From: an uncultured Hyphomonadaceae bacterium
GTDB taxonomy: Bacteria > Pseudomonadota > Alphaproteobacteria > Caulobacterales > Maricaulaceae
DNA length: 64,000 nt
Direction of reading: 5' to 3'
Assembly: GCA_913058335.1 (NCBI GenBank)
Contig: CAJXPX010000005.1
Coordinates: 1 to 64,000 of the forward strand
The notes under the pieces were generated by a model that made no database searches, was not told where the DNA came from, and worked only from the letters and a program-made list of their open reading frames with translations. The position numbers and the translations under genes were made by a program. Below are positions 9,904 through 21,584 of this stretch, piece by piece. Each line of letters opens with the position of its first letter. Within the stretch, counting starts at the first letter, position 1.

Positions 9904-11349
9904 ATGAATCTAAATAGTTTTGGCATTGGTATGTCTCCGTCAGCTTATGTATCCAATGCGACCGCTCGGCTTAAACAAATGGATCACCGTCCCCTGAACG
10001 CCTTCCAATTACAGGCGGTATTAATGACAGCGGGTACCGTAATTTTAGATGGCTTGGATAACCAAATGTTGGGATTGGCTGCGCCCTCCTTAATTGCGGA
10101 GTGGGCAATTGACCGCTCAGCCCTTGGATGGGTTTTTGCATTGGGTTTTATTGGCATGGCTTTCGGAACCATTGTTTCGGGATGGATTGGGGATAAATTC
10201 GGACGGCGTAGCGCTTTAATTCTAGGTGTAGCGATTTTTGGTGTTGCCACTTTCCTGACCGGGTTTTCCACAAACCTCGAACAGGTTGCAATACTTCGTA
10301 CAATAGCAGGCATAGGTCTTGGCGGGGTGCCGGGAACAGCGGCTGCAATGATTTCTGAATATACCCCCGTTAAATGGCGAACGGTAGCGGTCACATTTGG
10401 AGTCGTTTGTGTTTCCATTGGCGGTATTTTAGGCGGCGTAATGGCCGCACTTATCTTACCAAGCATGGGCTGGAGATGGTTGTTCTACATAGGAGGCGTA
10501 TTACCATTGGTATTTGCCACCACGCTTTATTTCATTCTACCGGAATCTCCTCGATTTTTATTGAGCCGGCCAAATCGCTTTGAAGAGCTTGAACGTATTT
10601 TAGTGAAAATGAAATTACTTAAATCGGATGTGAGTAGCGAAGATGTTGCGGCCGCCAAAGATCTGGAAACAAAAACCGAACAGTCTGTTGCAACATTCAT
10701 CATCGAAGAGGGCGACACAGAGGACGAAACCTCGGGAGGTATCGTTTCGTCTAAGCTCCTCTTAAAGGGACGTTTGTTGCGTGACACCCTAGCCTTATGC
10801 GTCGCCATGTTTTCCGGAATGTTTATGATCTATCTGATGTTCAACTGGGCACCAACTCTATTAGATAGCCAAGGGTTTGACCTAGCGGTTGCGAGTTTTG
10901 GCCTTACGGTCTTTAATATTGGAGGAACTATTGGGGCACTAATTGCTTCAATCGCAATGATCCGCTTCGGATCACGTCCTATCCTTATTATGATGGCAAT
11001 AATAGGAAGTATCGTTTGCGGAGCTTTGGCGTTTATCGAAATCTCAGGGGGGCAGAATAAATTCTTCCTTCTTTTGGGTTTAACGCTATTGGGGCTCTCT
11101 GCGAGTGCTGCGCAATCAGCCATGTTTGCTGTCGGAACAAACGTATTCCCAACCGCTTTGCGCGCTCGTGGAATGGGCGTAATGGGAGCAAGCGGGCGTA
11201 TTGGCGCAATAATTAGTGCCTTTGCAGGGTCGCTTCTCATCGGATGGAACAATTTTGGATTCTTTGGCGTGCTCGCCATTCTAATGCTCGTCAATTGTGC
11301 GGGCTTCGCTTTAATTAAAGCGCACGTCCCCAAAGCGGCGAATGGTTGA
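9904..11349 (+). CDS. Aromatic acid:H+ symporter, MFS (PcaK/VanK-like)
   Basis: An inner-membrane MFS importer of 481 residues with about 12 hydrophobic segments. The first membrane segment carries DGLDNQMLGLAAPSL, the D-G-x-D pattern of the aromatic acid:H+ symporter (AAHS) family. Loop 2-3 has GWIGDKFGRRSAL. A charged central loop (about residues 235-285) separates the two halves. It lies between the reductase and GMC oxidoreductase genes, consistent with uptake of a hydroxylated or methoxylated benzoate for the enzymes around it. Confidence 0.88.
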   Translation: MNLNSFGIGMSPSAYVSNATARLKQMDHRPLNAFQLQAVLMTAGTVILDGLDNQMLGLAAPSLIAEWAIDRSALGWVFALGFIGMAFGTIVSGWIGDKFGRRSALILGVAIFGVATFLTGFSTNLEQVAILRTIAGIGLGGVPGTAAAMISEYTPVKWRTVAVTFGVVCVSIGGILGGVMAALILPSMGWRWLFYIGGVLPLVFATTLYFILPESPRFLLSRPNRFEELERILVKMKLLKSDVSSEDVAAAKDLETKTEQSVATFIIEEGDTEDETSGGIVSSKLLLKGRLLRDTLALCVAMFSGMFMIYLMFNWAPTLLDSQGFDLAVASFGLTVFNIGGTIGALIASIAMIRFGSRPILIMMAIIGSIVCGALAFIEISGGQNKFFLLLGLTLLGLSASAAQSAMFAVGTNVFPTALRARGMGVMGASGRIGAIISAFAGSLLIGWNNFGFFGVLAILMLVNCAGFALIKAHVPKAANG

Positions 11350-11370
11350 GAAAATGCAGCGGAGAATATT

Positions 11371-13002
11371 ATGAGCCAAGAATTTCAAAATCAGGAATTC
11401 GACTATATTGTGATCGGTTCTGGATCGGCAGGGTCTGTGATCGCCAATCGTCTATCTGCTATACCTGAATTAAAGGTGGCTTTAATCGAAGCAGGGCCAT
11501 CTGATAAAAAGTTTCCGACTAACATTAAAGCTCTCTTGCCCGTTGGAAATATCTTCCTCTTACCTAGCGCCAAATTTAACTGGCAATATACGTTGAGCGG
11601 AGATGAAAAAGTCGGAGGCAGAACTATTGGTTTCCCCCGGGGTAAAATTTACGGAGGATGTAGTTCCATCAATGGGTCTGTTTATATTCGCGGCCAAGCC
11701 AAAGATTATGACGATTGGGAAGAGGCCGGCAATGAAGGCTGGGGTTACGATGATGTTTTGCCTGCTTTTACAGGCATGGAAAACTATCATGGTAATACTG
11801 TAAAGCATCATGGCAAGGGCGGTGAATTGGACGTTCAAAAGCCCAAAACCCTTAATCCGTTGACGACAGCATTTATAGAAGCTGCTGTCGAAGCCGGGCA
11901 TAAAAACAACGATGATTTCGCAGGCAGCGACCATAAAGGGTTTGGCCGTTATGATCTTAATCAGCGCAATGGAACTCGTCTGAGCAGCGCACGTGCATTT
12001 TTACATCCCGCGCTCAAGCGTCCAAATTTAACTGTATTTGACGCAACGCTTGTGACGAAGATTATCGTCAAAGGGGGGCGTGCAACAGGAGTAGAGATCA
12101 ATAAAGACGGTAACACGGAAACTCTGGTTGCGAGACAAGAAATCATTGTGAGTGCTGGAGCGATTAACTCTCCGCAATTACTCATGATATCCGGCATAGG
12201 CCCGGCCGATCATTTGCATGAAAAAGGTATCGAACCTGTGTTAGATTTGCCCGGAGTAGGCCAAAACTTACAGGACCACCCGACAGTTCATATTTCCGTC
12301 GAAAATCCTAGCGCAGAAGCTTATGCGCTCTCTCGTAAATCCTTCTTCCGGACAATTTTTAGCCCTATCAAATATATCTTTAAGCGAGATGGTATGCTGG
12401 CCTCAAACGTCGCTGAAGCCGGTGGATTTGTAGATACTAAAAATGGCAATGGTCGGGCTGACATTCAGATGACATTTTTAGTTGGTTTGAAGTCGAATGC
12501 GAATGTCATACCTTCGAAGCATGGCTTTATGGTTTTAATCCAATTGCTCCGCCCTAAGAGTGCGGGCGAGGTGAAATTAGCTAGCAAAGATCCCAAGGCT
12601 AAACCCATAATCAATCCAAACTTCTTTGAAGATCGAGAGGATATGGAAACGCTGATACGCGGGTTTAAAGAGGCTCGAAATATCGTTTCTCAAAATGCGA
12701 TGAAACCTCTTCGTGGAGATGAAATGGAGCCCGGGCAAGAACATGAAAGTGATGCGGCTATTGAAGCAAAGCTCCGGCAAATTGTGAATACAGCATATCA
12801 TCCGGTTGGAACATGCCGAATGGGCCCTGAGACTGATCCGATGGCTGTTGTCGACAACAAATTGCGAGTTCACGGGATACAAGGTCTTCGCATAGCAGAC
12901 GCATCTGTGATGCCAGATATTATTAGCGGAAATACGAGTTCAGCAACCATGATGATTGGTGAACGCGCGGTACAATTCATTTTGGATGAGGCCGCATCAT
13001 AG
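11371..13002 (+). CDS. GMC family FAD-dependent alcohol oxidoreductase
   Basis: A glucose-methanol-choline oxidoreductase of 543 residues. It has an N-terminal FAD motif (DYIVIGSGSAGSVIANRL), GMC signature 1 (PRGKIYGGCSSINGSVYIRG), signature 2 (GAINSPQLLMISGIG), a catalytic His in YHPVGTCRMG and the C-terminal GNTSSATMMIGE. It would oxidise a primary alcohol to an aldehyde. The aldehyde dehydrogenase 73 bp downstream suggests a two-step alcohol-to-acid route, for example for an aryl or benzyl alcohol side chain. Choline dehydrogenase is the usual automatic name, but nothing here supports choline. Confidence 0.9.
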   Translation: MSQEFQNQEFDYIVIGSGSAGSVIANRLSAIPELKVALIEAGPSDKKFPTNIKALLPVGNIFLLPSAKFNWQYTLSGDEKVGGRTIGFPRGKIYGGCSSINGSVYIRGQAKDYDDWEEAGNEGWGYDDVLPAFTGMENYHGNTVKHHGKGGELDVQKPKTLNPLTTAFIEAAVEAGHKNNDDFAGSDHKGFGRYDLNQRNGTRLSSARAFLHPALKRPNLTVFDATLVTKIIVKGGRATGVEINKDGNTETLVARQEIIVSAGAINSPQLLMISGIGPADHLHEKGIEPVLDLPGVGQNLQDHPTVHISVENPSAEAYALSRKSFFRTIFSPIKYIFKRDGMLASNVAEAGGFVDTKNGNGRADIQMTFLVGLKSNANVIPSKHGFMVLIQLLRPKSAGEVKLASKDPKAKPIINPNFFEDREDMETLIRGFKEARNIVSQNAMKPLRGDEMEPGQEHESDAAIEAKLRQIVNTAYHPVGTCRMGPETDPMAVVDNKLRVHGIQGLRIADASVMPDIISGNTSSATMMIGERAVQFILDEAAS

Positions 13003-13075
13003 AATCGAAAAGCAAGGTGAGGCCATTTCGCGAGGTCGGACACTTAGGGGCCATAATTTAAACTAGGAGATCGAG

Positions 13076-14563
13076 ATGGCAAGAATTGAAAGTTTTGAAA
13101 TGCCCGAGTTTTTGAAACGCTCGGAAATGAAGTTATATATTGACGGACGATCAATAGCCGCAAAAAGTGGCAAAACCTTTGAAACCCGTAATCCGGCGAC
13201 CGGCGAGCTATTGGCTAAAATTGCCGAAGCAGATGAGTCTGATGTCGACATAGCTGTAAAATCCGCCCGTAAAGCTTTTGATGGCCCTTGGCGGACAATG
13301 AAGCCGATTGAACGCCAAAAAATCCTCCTGAATTTAGCAAACATAATGGATGCTCGGTATTCCGAATTAGCGACATTGGACACGTTAGAATTGGGGGCGC
13401 CTTTATCTAAAACTGTTTTAGGTAAAAATCGGGCGGCAGCATTATTGCGCTATTACGCAGGCCAGATTCCTTTAGTGCGTGGCGACACGCTAAGTAACTC
13501 AGCGCCCGGAGATGTGATCAGCCATACATTGAAAGAGCCGATTGGTGTTGTCGCAGCAATCAACCCATGGAATGGCCCTGCGGGAATGAGCGTGTGGAAA
13601 GCGGGGCCTGTTTTGGCGTCGGGCTGTACAATGATAATGAAACCGTCGGAAGAAACATCTCTGTCTGCCTTATTATTTGCGGAAATGTGTTCCGAGGCCG
13701 GTGTTCCCGATGGGGTTATAAATGTTGTAACAGGTCACGGTGCGGCGGGCGCCGCACTGTCCAATCATCCTGATGTCGACAAAATCGCTTTTACGGGTTC
13801 GACTGGCGTTGGAGTTAAAATAATGCAGGCCGCCGCGACTAGCATGAAGCGGGTGAGCGTTGAATTAGGCGGAAAATCACCCAATATCGTGTTTGCTGAT
13901 GCCAATTTGGACAAAGCCGTTCCCGCGGCGGCGCGCGCTGTTTTTGCAAATAGTGGCCAGATTTGTAGTGCTGGGACGCGCCTTTTTGTCCAATCTGAAA
14001 TCTATGATGAATTTATGGAGAAATTAGTCGCGCACACAAAAACTTTGATTGTGGGAGATCCCTTGGACTCTGATACACATTTCGGTCCCGTCGTTTCGAA
14101 ACTGCAGCTTGATAAAATCATGGGTTATATTGAAGGTGCAAAGAACTCATCCGCGAAATTACTCGCGGGAGGTCATCGGATGACGTCTAATGGATTTGAA
14201 AACGGAAATTTTGTTGAACCGACAATTTTTGGCGATGTCGAAGACGACATGGTTATCGCACGGGAGGAAATTTTCGGGCCTGTTTTATCGGCTTTGCGTT
14301 TTGACACTATTGAGGAAGTTATTGAGCGCGCGAACAACACTAATTTTGGACTCGCCAGTGCGGTCTGGACACGAGACTTGGCTACGGCGCATCGGATGTC
14401 TCGTGGAATACGGGCTGGTTCAGTCTGGATAAACTGTTATCAAATGCTTGATCCAAACGTCCCGTTTGGCGGTTATAAAATGAGTGGCTTCGGACGAGAG
14501 TCCGGGCCTCATCATATTGACGATTATTTGGAAACTAAGGCAGTTTGGATAGATTTGGATTAA
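13076..14563 (+). CDS. NAD(P)-dependent aldehyde dehydrogenase
   Basis: An aldehyde dehydrogenase superfamily enzyme of 495 residues. The Rossmann signature FTGSTGVG, the glutamate motif ELGGKSPNI and the cysteine nucleophile in NSGQICSAG are present, as is EEIFGPVLS. AGGAGA stands 5 bases before the ATG. It follows the GMC oxidoreductase and probably turns that enzyme's aldehyde into a carboxylic acid, in the manner of vanillin or syringaldehyde dehydrogenases. It faces the LysR gene, with only 26 bp between the two stop codons. Confidence 0.92.
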   Translation: MARIESFEMPEFLKRSEMKLYIDGRSIAAKSGKTFETRNPATGELLAKIAEADESDVDIAVKSARKAFDGPWRTMKPIERQKILLNLANIMDARYSELATLDTLELGAPLSKTVLGKNRAAALLRYYAGQIPLVRGDTLSNSAPGDVISHTLKEPIGVVAAINPWNGPAGMSVWKAGPVLASGCTMIMKPSEETSLSALLFAEMCSEAGVPDGVINVVTGHGAAGAALSNHPDVDKIAFTGSTGVGVKIMQAAATSMKRVSVELGGKSPNIVFADANLDKAVPAAARAVFANSGQICSAGTRLFVQSEIYDEFMEKLVAHTKTLIVGDPLDSDTHFGPVVSKLQLDKIMGYIEGAKNSSAKLLAGGHRMTSNGFENGNFVEPTIFGDVEDDMVIAREEIFGPVLSALRFDTIEEVIERANNTNFGLASAVWTRDLATAHRMSRGIRAGSVWINCYQMLDPNVPFGGYKMSGFGRESGPHHIDDYLETKAVWIDLD

Positions 14564-14589
14564 ACCCCAAAGTTCAAATTCAGTGAGGC

Positions 14590-15816
14590 TTACCGCCAAT
14601 TCGGATAAATTTCCGTTCCTAAACTTTCTGGAGACTTCATAGTTGAGGCGACGTTCGTTAGTATTGTCGTGAACTGACGTTGTAAAATTGTGGGTCTCCA
14701 ACCTTTTCTGGTGGAAACGCCGATGATCCGAGCTGTATCGTCAAGTTGCTCGCCAATTTGGACCAGTAGGCCGCTTCTGATTTGAAGGGCGACCTGATCC
14801 GGAGAGAGAAGAGTTAGGTAGTTTCCGTCCGTTAATAAACGCCCAATAATCATAACAGAACCACAATCTATTGGGCTTGGAGGGAGCTTGTGTCCTTTAA
14901 ATAATCTTTCCCAATGGGCCCGAAGTGGGGAGTTTGCGGGCCCCACGATCCAAGGGTATTGCGATAACATGTCGATTGAGGGGTCTTTCGTCCCTGCAAG
15001 AGGATGCTGTTTGCCTGCTGCGATGACCAAGCGGTCTTCATAAAGAGGAATTTGGTCGAGATCTGCAATGTCAGATGGCCGAACAGCTCCGACAATCATA
15101 TCTATAACGCCTTCGCGTAAAGACTCTGTTAGCTCGCGCCAGCTGCCTTCTACTATATTTATTCTTGCTTTAGGTTCTTGGTCAATTAACTTTGCCATAG
15201 CAGCCGGAACTAAAAAAGTACGGGAGAGGGGAGACGCGCCAATAGAAATTGTTTCGCCGTCCACTTCCAAGCCAATATCAGAAATGGCCGCGTTTAATTC
15301 GGCAACTGCCAGACGCGCACCTAGGGCGAGCTTTTTCCCGTAATTGTTAAGCCAAAGTCCTTGTCCTCGCCGCTCAATAAGCTTGAGACCTGCGACATAT
15401 TCCAAATCCCCTACCGCGCGGTGGATCGCTGTTTGCGAAAGGCCTGTCATTCTTGCTGCTGCAATGAAGCTACCTGCATCCGCTGTCGCAATAAAAGCGC
15501 GTATTTGCGTCATCGTAATGAGGCGGTCTGGATGCTGAAATGCTTTGTTCAACCCTTTTGCGCCCCGTGCGAGATGTTTGATAGCCGCTTCAATACGTAA
15601 TACCAAGATATGACCTGTTGGTGTCACGACCATTCCGCGTGACCGCCGTTCAAAAAGAGAATAACCAAGTTGTTTTTCGATCTTGGCAATGCCTTGTGTC
15701 AGTGCGGGTTGAGACAGGTTGACGACTTTGGCCGCGGCGCTAATGCTCCCATGATTGTGAATCGCGGATATGGCCCGCAAATGACGTAAGTTAAAATCAT
15801 AGGGCTCGACGTTCAC
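14590..15816 (-). CDS. LysR-type regulator with two tandem HTH domains
   Basis: A LysR-family transcription factor of 408 residues, about 100 longer than usual. It has two complete LysR-type winged helices: residues about 9-68 (LRHLRAISAIHNHGSISAAA, SQPALTQGIAKIEKQLG) and about 105-164 (MTQIRAFIATADAGSFIAAA, SQTAIHRAVGDLE). A single periplasmic-binding-like effector domain runs from about 188 to 385. GTG start at 15816. It is divergent from the acyl-CoA dehydrogenase at 16046 and stands between the two halves of the aromatic cluster, so it probably controls the lig operon in response to a pathway acid. The duplicated DNA-binding domain is the odd feature. Confidence 0.92.
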   Translation of the reverse strand: MNVEPYDFNLRHLRAISAIHNHGSISAAAKVVNLSQPALTQGIAKIEKQLGYSLFERRSRGMVVTPTGHILVLRIEAAIKHLARGAKGLNKAFQHPDRLITMTQIRAFIATADAGSFIAAARMTGLSQTAIHRAVGDLEYVAGLKLIERRGQGLWLNNYGKKLALGARLAVAELNAAISDIGLEVDGETISIGASPLSRTFLVPAAMAKLIDQEPKARINIVEGSWRELTESLREGVIDMIVGAVRPSDIADLDQIPLYEDRLVIAAGKQHPLAGTKDPSIDMLSQYPWIVGPANSPLRAHWERLFKGHKLPPSPIDCGSVMIIGRLLTDGNYLTLLSPDQVALQIRSGLLVQIGEQLDDTARIIGVSTRKGWRPTILQRQFTTILTNVASTMKSPESLGTEIYPNWR

Positions 15817-16045
15817 GGTTAATAAGATCTCTGCGTTTTATAAACTATTGCTGGTAATAATTGAAAACAGTACCACGAACATTGGATGAGTGCGAATTCT
15901 ATTTACCGAAAAATGAATAGCTCATGCGGGTTTCTAAATGGACCGTATCCCTTGTAAATGTGAGGTTATTTACGTCTAAAGCATCTTAAGCACAATTCGC
16001 AGAAGAAATCGAAGTGCTAAGTTTGAATAATATGGAGGAAAGCGC

Positions 16046-17194
16046 GTGGATTTTGAGTTACCCGATGATGTAAGAGAGTTTAGAGACGTTACGAAGGCGA
16101 TAGTGAAAGATCTCTTGCAATATGAAAAAGAATTTCAGGACACAGGTGTTGTCCCGCCGATTGTCCGCCAAACACTCATAGAGAACGGCTATTTTGCGCT
16201 TCCTTTCCCAGAAGAATATGGTGGTTTGAACCAGGGGGCTTTGATGCAGTGCGTAGTGCAAATTGAACTTGCCCGCCTGCCGCCTCAATTCTGGACAGAG
16301 CTTCGCCCATTGATGGGGCCTGGAGCTAAAAATATTCTCAATCATGCGAGTGAAGAGCAAAAAGCCCGTATTGTTCCGGGCATGGTCAGCGGTGAAATCC
16401 CCATTGCTTTTGCTTTGACTGAACCACATTGCGGGTCCGACCTAGCGTCCTTGCGCACTACGGCTGTCAGAAATGACGACGGTTGGGTGATTAACGGTAG
16501 CAAAACTTATATTTCTAATGGAAGCAAGGCGAAAGAAATAATCGTCTATGCTTACACGGATAAGAGCGCAGGCGCACGCGGTGGTATGTCGGCTTTTCTT
16601 ATGAACAGCGAGACAGCTGGTTATTCTGTTGATGGAGTTATTCCTTTGATGGGGACAGCAACTCCAGGCGTTTTCGAGTTATCTTTTAATGACTGTCAAG
16701 TCCCGGCAGATGCTTTGATGGGGGAAGAGGGTAAAGCATTTCATTATGCGCTTGAGGGCTTAAATGAAGGTCGTTTGAATGTGGGCGCGACAGCGGTTGG
16801 TATGGGTGAATACGCCCTAGAGCTAGCCTTGGAGCAGGCCAGTATTCGTCCGGCATTCGGAGGTGTGATCGCTGATTTTCAAGCTATCCGACATTATCTG
16901 GCTAATATGGCTACTGATATGCGGGCCGCGAGGCTCATGTTGTTAGAGGCCTGTTGGCAGTATGACCAAGGGCAAGGCCGCCGCGAATATGCGTCTATGG
17001 CTAAGCTTTTTGCAACGGAAGCCGGCAGCCGAACTGTCGATTCGGCCTTGCAAATATTTGGCGGCGCCGGATATTGCCGTGGCTACGCAATCGAGAGGTT
17101 GTATCGTGATATTCGGATTACACGTATTTACGAAGGGTCATCAGAAATTCAGCGCAATACGATTGCCCGGGAATTGCTCAAGCAGGTCGATTAG
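16046..17194 (+). CDS. Acyl-CoA dehydrogenase family protein
   Basis: A FAD-linked acyl-CoA dehydrogenase of 382 residues. Family signatures are ALTEPHCGSDLASL (flavin and substrate contacts) and the C-terminal QIFGGAGYCRGYAIERLYRDIR, with the late YEGSSEIQRNTIAR segment. The usual catalytic Glu of medium-chain enzymes fits the YEGSSE position. Start is GTG at 16046 with GGAGGA at 16034-16039. It is the first gene rightward of the LysR, 155 bp before ligA. Its place in a protocatechuate cluster is unexplained; it could pair with the CaiB CoA-transferase at 1366. Confidence 0.9.
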   Translation: MDFELPDDVREFRDVTKAIVKDLLQYEKEFQDTGVVPPIVRQTLIENGYFALPFPEEYGGLNQGALMQCVVQIELARLPPQFWTELRPLMGPGAKNILNHASEEQKARIVPGMVSGEIPIAFALTEPHCGSDLASLRTTAVRNDDGWVINGSKTYISNGSKAKEIIVYAYTDKSAGARGGMSAFLMNSETAGYSVDGVIPLMGTATPGVFELSFNDCQVPADALMGEEGKAFHYALEGLNEGRLNVGATAVGMGEYALELALEQASIRPAFGGVIADFQAIRHYLANMATDMRAARLMLLEACWQYDQGQGRREYASMAKLFATEAGSRTVDSALQIFGGAGYCRGYAIERLYRDIRITRIYEGSSEIQRNTIARELLKQVD

Positions 17195-17349
17195 CGAGTG
17201 CTTTCAAAGTGAAAATAGATGACGTCGGCGCCATAAGTCATGAGGTCTTAGGACGCAGATAGAATGGCGGCGACAATTATTTTTCAGAGGCGGTCAGAAG
17301 CCTACTTATTTTTGACGCCAAACACTTAAGACACATGAGGGATCAGCCC

Positions 17350-19543
<2,194 letters not shown>

Positions 19544-19550
19544 GTTTGGC

Positions 19551-20552
19551 ATGATAGATTCATCGAGAACATTATCAGGAACGCCCCTTAACCCGATTGG
19601 GTTAGGGTGTATGTCACTTAGCCAAGCTTATTATCCTTTGCCGTCAGAAGAGGAAGGCATTCGGCTTTTAAATAAAGCGATCGATCTTGGAGTTGCTCAT
19701 CTGGACACTGCGCGACTCTATGGGTTAGGCCATAATGAAGCTCTATTATCGCGGGTATTGAAATCTCGCCGCGATGAGGTCTTCCTCGCGTCTAAATGTG
19801 GAATCGAGGCTGAAGGTCCAAAGCGATCTATTGATTGCAAACCTGCCACAATTAGGCGGGCTGTTGAAACGAGTCTTAAAACTCTGAATGTTGATTTTAT
19901 TGATCTTTATTATCTACATAGACGTGACAAAGATGTGCCGATCGAAGAATCTGTCGGTACACTCGCGGATTTGAAATCTGAAGGCAAAATTGGCGCTATT
20001 GGCTTGTCCGAAATGAGTGCTGAAACACTTGGTAAAGCGGCCGCAGAGCACCCGATTGCGGCTATGCAATCAGAATATTCCTTATGGACGCGTAATCCGG
20101 AAATTGCGGTGCTAGAGGCGTGTAAAAAATTAAAAACTGCCTTTATTGCCTTTTCTCCATTAGGACGCGGCGTCTTGGCTAAAGGTTTAGATGACGCGAC
20201 GCGTTTAGATAAACGGGATCTACGCGTAAAACATCCGCGTTTTAATGAAGACAATTGGCCAAAAAATCGAGGGCTAATGGACCGTTTTGAAGCTCTTGCT
20301 CGTAAAGCAAACATAACGCCGGCACAATTATCTTTGGCGTGGGTTTTAAATCAAGGATCACATGTGCATGTTATCCCTGGGACGGCTAATCTGGATCATC
20401 TTGAAGAGAATCTGGCAACTTTGTCGATCGAGGTTCCGTCAGACTTACTTAAACAGGCCGGCGAAATAGTTAATAATACTTCTGTTTCTGGCCATCGTTA
20501 TCCTGAAAAGTTGCGAGCAGCGATTGATACTGAGGAGTTCGACGCGTGTTAG
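19551..20552 (+). CDS. Aldo/keto reductase in the lig operon
   Basis: An aldo/keto reductase of about 333 residues (TIM barrel, NADPH-linked). The catalytic tetrad is visible as Asp in HLDTARLYG, the following Tyr, Lys in LASKCG and His in LYYLHRRD. The phosphate-binding tail includes VIPGTANLDHLEENL. I chose the ATG at 19551 because homologues begin just before the first barrel strand (LNPIGLGCM); an upstream ATG at 19506 would overlap ligC. It sits between ligC and ligJ, overlapping ligJ by 7 bases, but no aldo/keto reductase is part of the known 4,5-cleavage route. It may reduce an aldehyde or keto intermediate or detoxify the ring-cleavage semialdehyde. Confidence 0.88.
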   Translation: MIDSSRTLSGTPLNPIGLGCMSLSQAYYPLPSEEEGIRLLNKAIDLGVAHLDTARLYGLGHNEALLSRVLKSRRDEVFLASKCGIEAEGPKRSIDCKPATIRRAVETSLKTLNVDFIDLYYLHRRDKDVPIEESVGTLADLKSEGKIGAIGLSEMSAETLGKAAAEHPIAAMQSEYSLWTRNPEIAVLEACKKLKTAFIAFSPLGRGVLAKGLDDATRLDKRDLRVKHPRFNEDNWPKNRGLMDRFEALARKANITPAQLSLAWVLNQGSHVHVIPGTANLDHLEENLATLSIEVPSDLLKQAGEIVNNTSVSGHRYPEKLRAAIDTEEFDAC

Positions 20553-21583
20553 TCATTGATATCCATGGTCATCAAACCTTAGTGCCTCAAGAGCATCTCG
20601 ATTTTCGCGCTGCTCAGAAAGCGCGGCTCAAAGATCCGAGTCTTCCGCGTCCAGCATTGCCAGTGTACTCGGATGAAAGTTTGCGCGAGATAATCGAAAA
20701 TAACCAATTAAAGCTCTTAAAAGAGCGCGGCGCAGATATGACTATTTTTAGCCCCCGCGCATCGGCCATGGAGCCACATATCGGTGACCGGGAAACGGTC
20801 AATGACTGGTCAGTCGCCTGTAATAATATGATAAAGCGCGTCGTCGATTTATTTCCAGATTATTTTATTGGCGGGTGTATGCTCCCGCAGCGCATTGAAA
20901 ACGGAAAACCAGCCCCACTAGATGATGCGATTGCCGAGCTGGAACGCTGCGTGAATGAGCTCGGTTTTGTTTCCTGCAATCTGAACCCCGACCCAAGCGG
21001 AGGACACTTTTCTGCTCCGCCTTTGACCGATAAATATTGGTTTCCTCTCTACGAAAAATTGGTTGAACTAGATGTTCCTGCTATGATCCATGTATCAGGA
21101 TCCTGTAATGATTGTCTTCATGCAACGGGGTCATATTATATGGCGGCAGACACGAATGCCTTCATGAATTTGATGACCGGAGATTTGTTTAAAGACTTCC
21201 CGGACCTTCGGTTTATTATTCCGCATGGCGGCGGCGCTGTGCCTTATCACTGGGGGCGGTATCGCGGCCTGGCAGATATGTTAAAAATTCCGCCGCTGAA
21301 TGAACATGTTATGAAAAATGTTTATTTTGATACCTGTGTTTATCATCAACCAGGCATTAATTTATTGTTTGAAGTCATTGATAAAAAGAACATTTTATTT
21401 GCCTCGGAAATGATTGGTGCTGTGCGCGGAATTGATCCTCAAACCGGAGAATATTTTGACGATACGAAACTTTATGTCGAAAATCTTGGCCTATCTTCCG
21501 AGGACAGAGAGCAAATTTTCGAAGGAAATGCTCGGCGTGTTTATCCGCGTCTTGATGCCCAATTAAAAGCGAAAGGCCTTTAA
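20546..21583 (+). CDS. ligJ: 4-oxalomesaconate hydratase
   Basis: An amidohydrolase-fold hydratase of 345 residues that adds water to 4-oxalomesaconate, giving 4-carboxy-4-hydroxy-2-oxoadipate. It matches SYK-6 LigJ along its whole length: IDIHGH (metal-site histidines), [65 protein letters not shown] and the ending [13 protein letters not shown]. Start is GTG at 20546 with GAGGAG at 20532-20537, overlapping the end of the aldo/keto reductase gene. Confidence 0.95.
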   Translation: MLVIDIHGHQTLVPQEHLDFRAAQKARLKDPSLPRPALPVYSDESLREIIENNQLKLLKERGADMTIFSPRASAMEPHIGDRETVNDWSVACNNMIKRVVDLFPDYFIGGCMLPQRIENGKPAPLDDAIAELERCVNELGFVSCNLNPDPSGGHFSAPPLTDKYWFPLYEKLVELDVPAMIHVSGSCNDCLHATGSYYMAADTNAFMNLMTGDLFKDFPDLRFIIPHGGGAVPYHWGRYRGLADMLKIPPLNEHVMKNVYFDTCVYHQPGINLLFEVIDKKNILFASEMIGAVRGIDPQTGEYFDDTKLYVENLGLSSEDREQIFEGNARRVYPRLDAQLKAKGL

Positions 21584-21584
21584 G

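Noticed and set aside
9984-10466. A long antisense open frame of 160 residues inside the MFS symporter gene
   Set aside because: Its composition (many prolines, isoleucines and arginines) is that of an antisense shadow. It has no recognisable domain or ribosome-binding site, and the sense frame is a clear AAHS transporter.
10830-11333. Second long antisense open frame in the same symporter gene
   Set aside because: Same reasons: shadow of a membrane-protein gene with no independent evidence.
11371-13002. Naming the GMC protein choline dehydrogenase (BetA)
   Set aside because: No betB, betI or betaine transporter is nearby. The context is aromatic catabolism, so only the family name is supported.
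15899-15920. CTATT-N12-AATAG as the LysR operator
   Set aside because: The arms are only 5 bp and AT-rich, and a T-N11-A core is not clear. Many equal matches would occur by chance.
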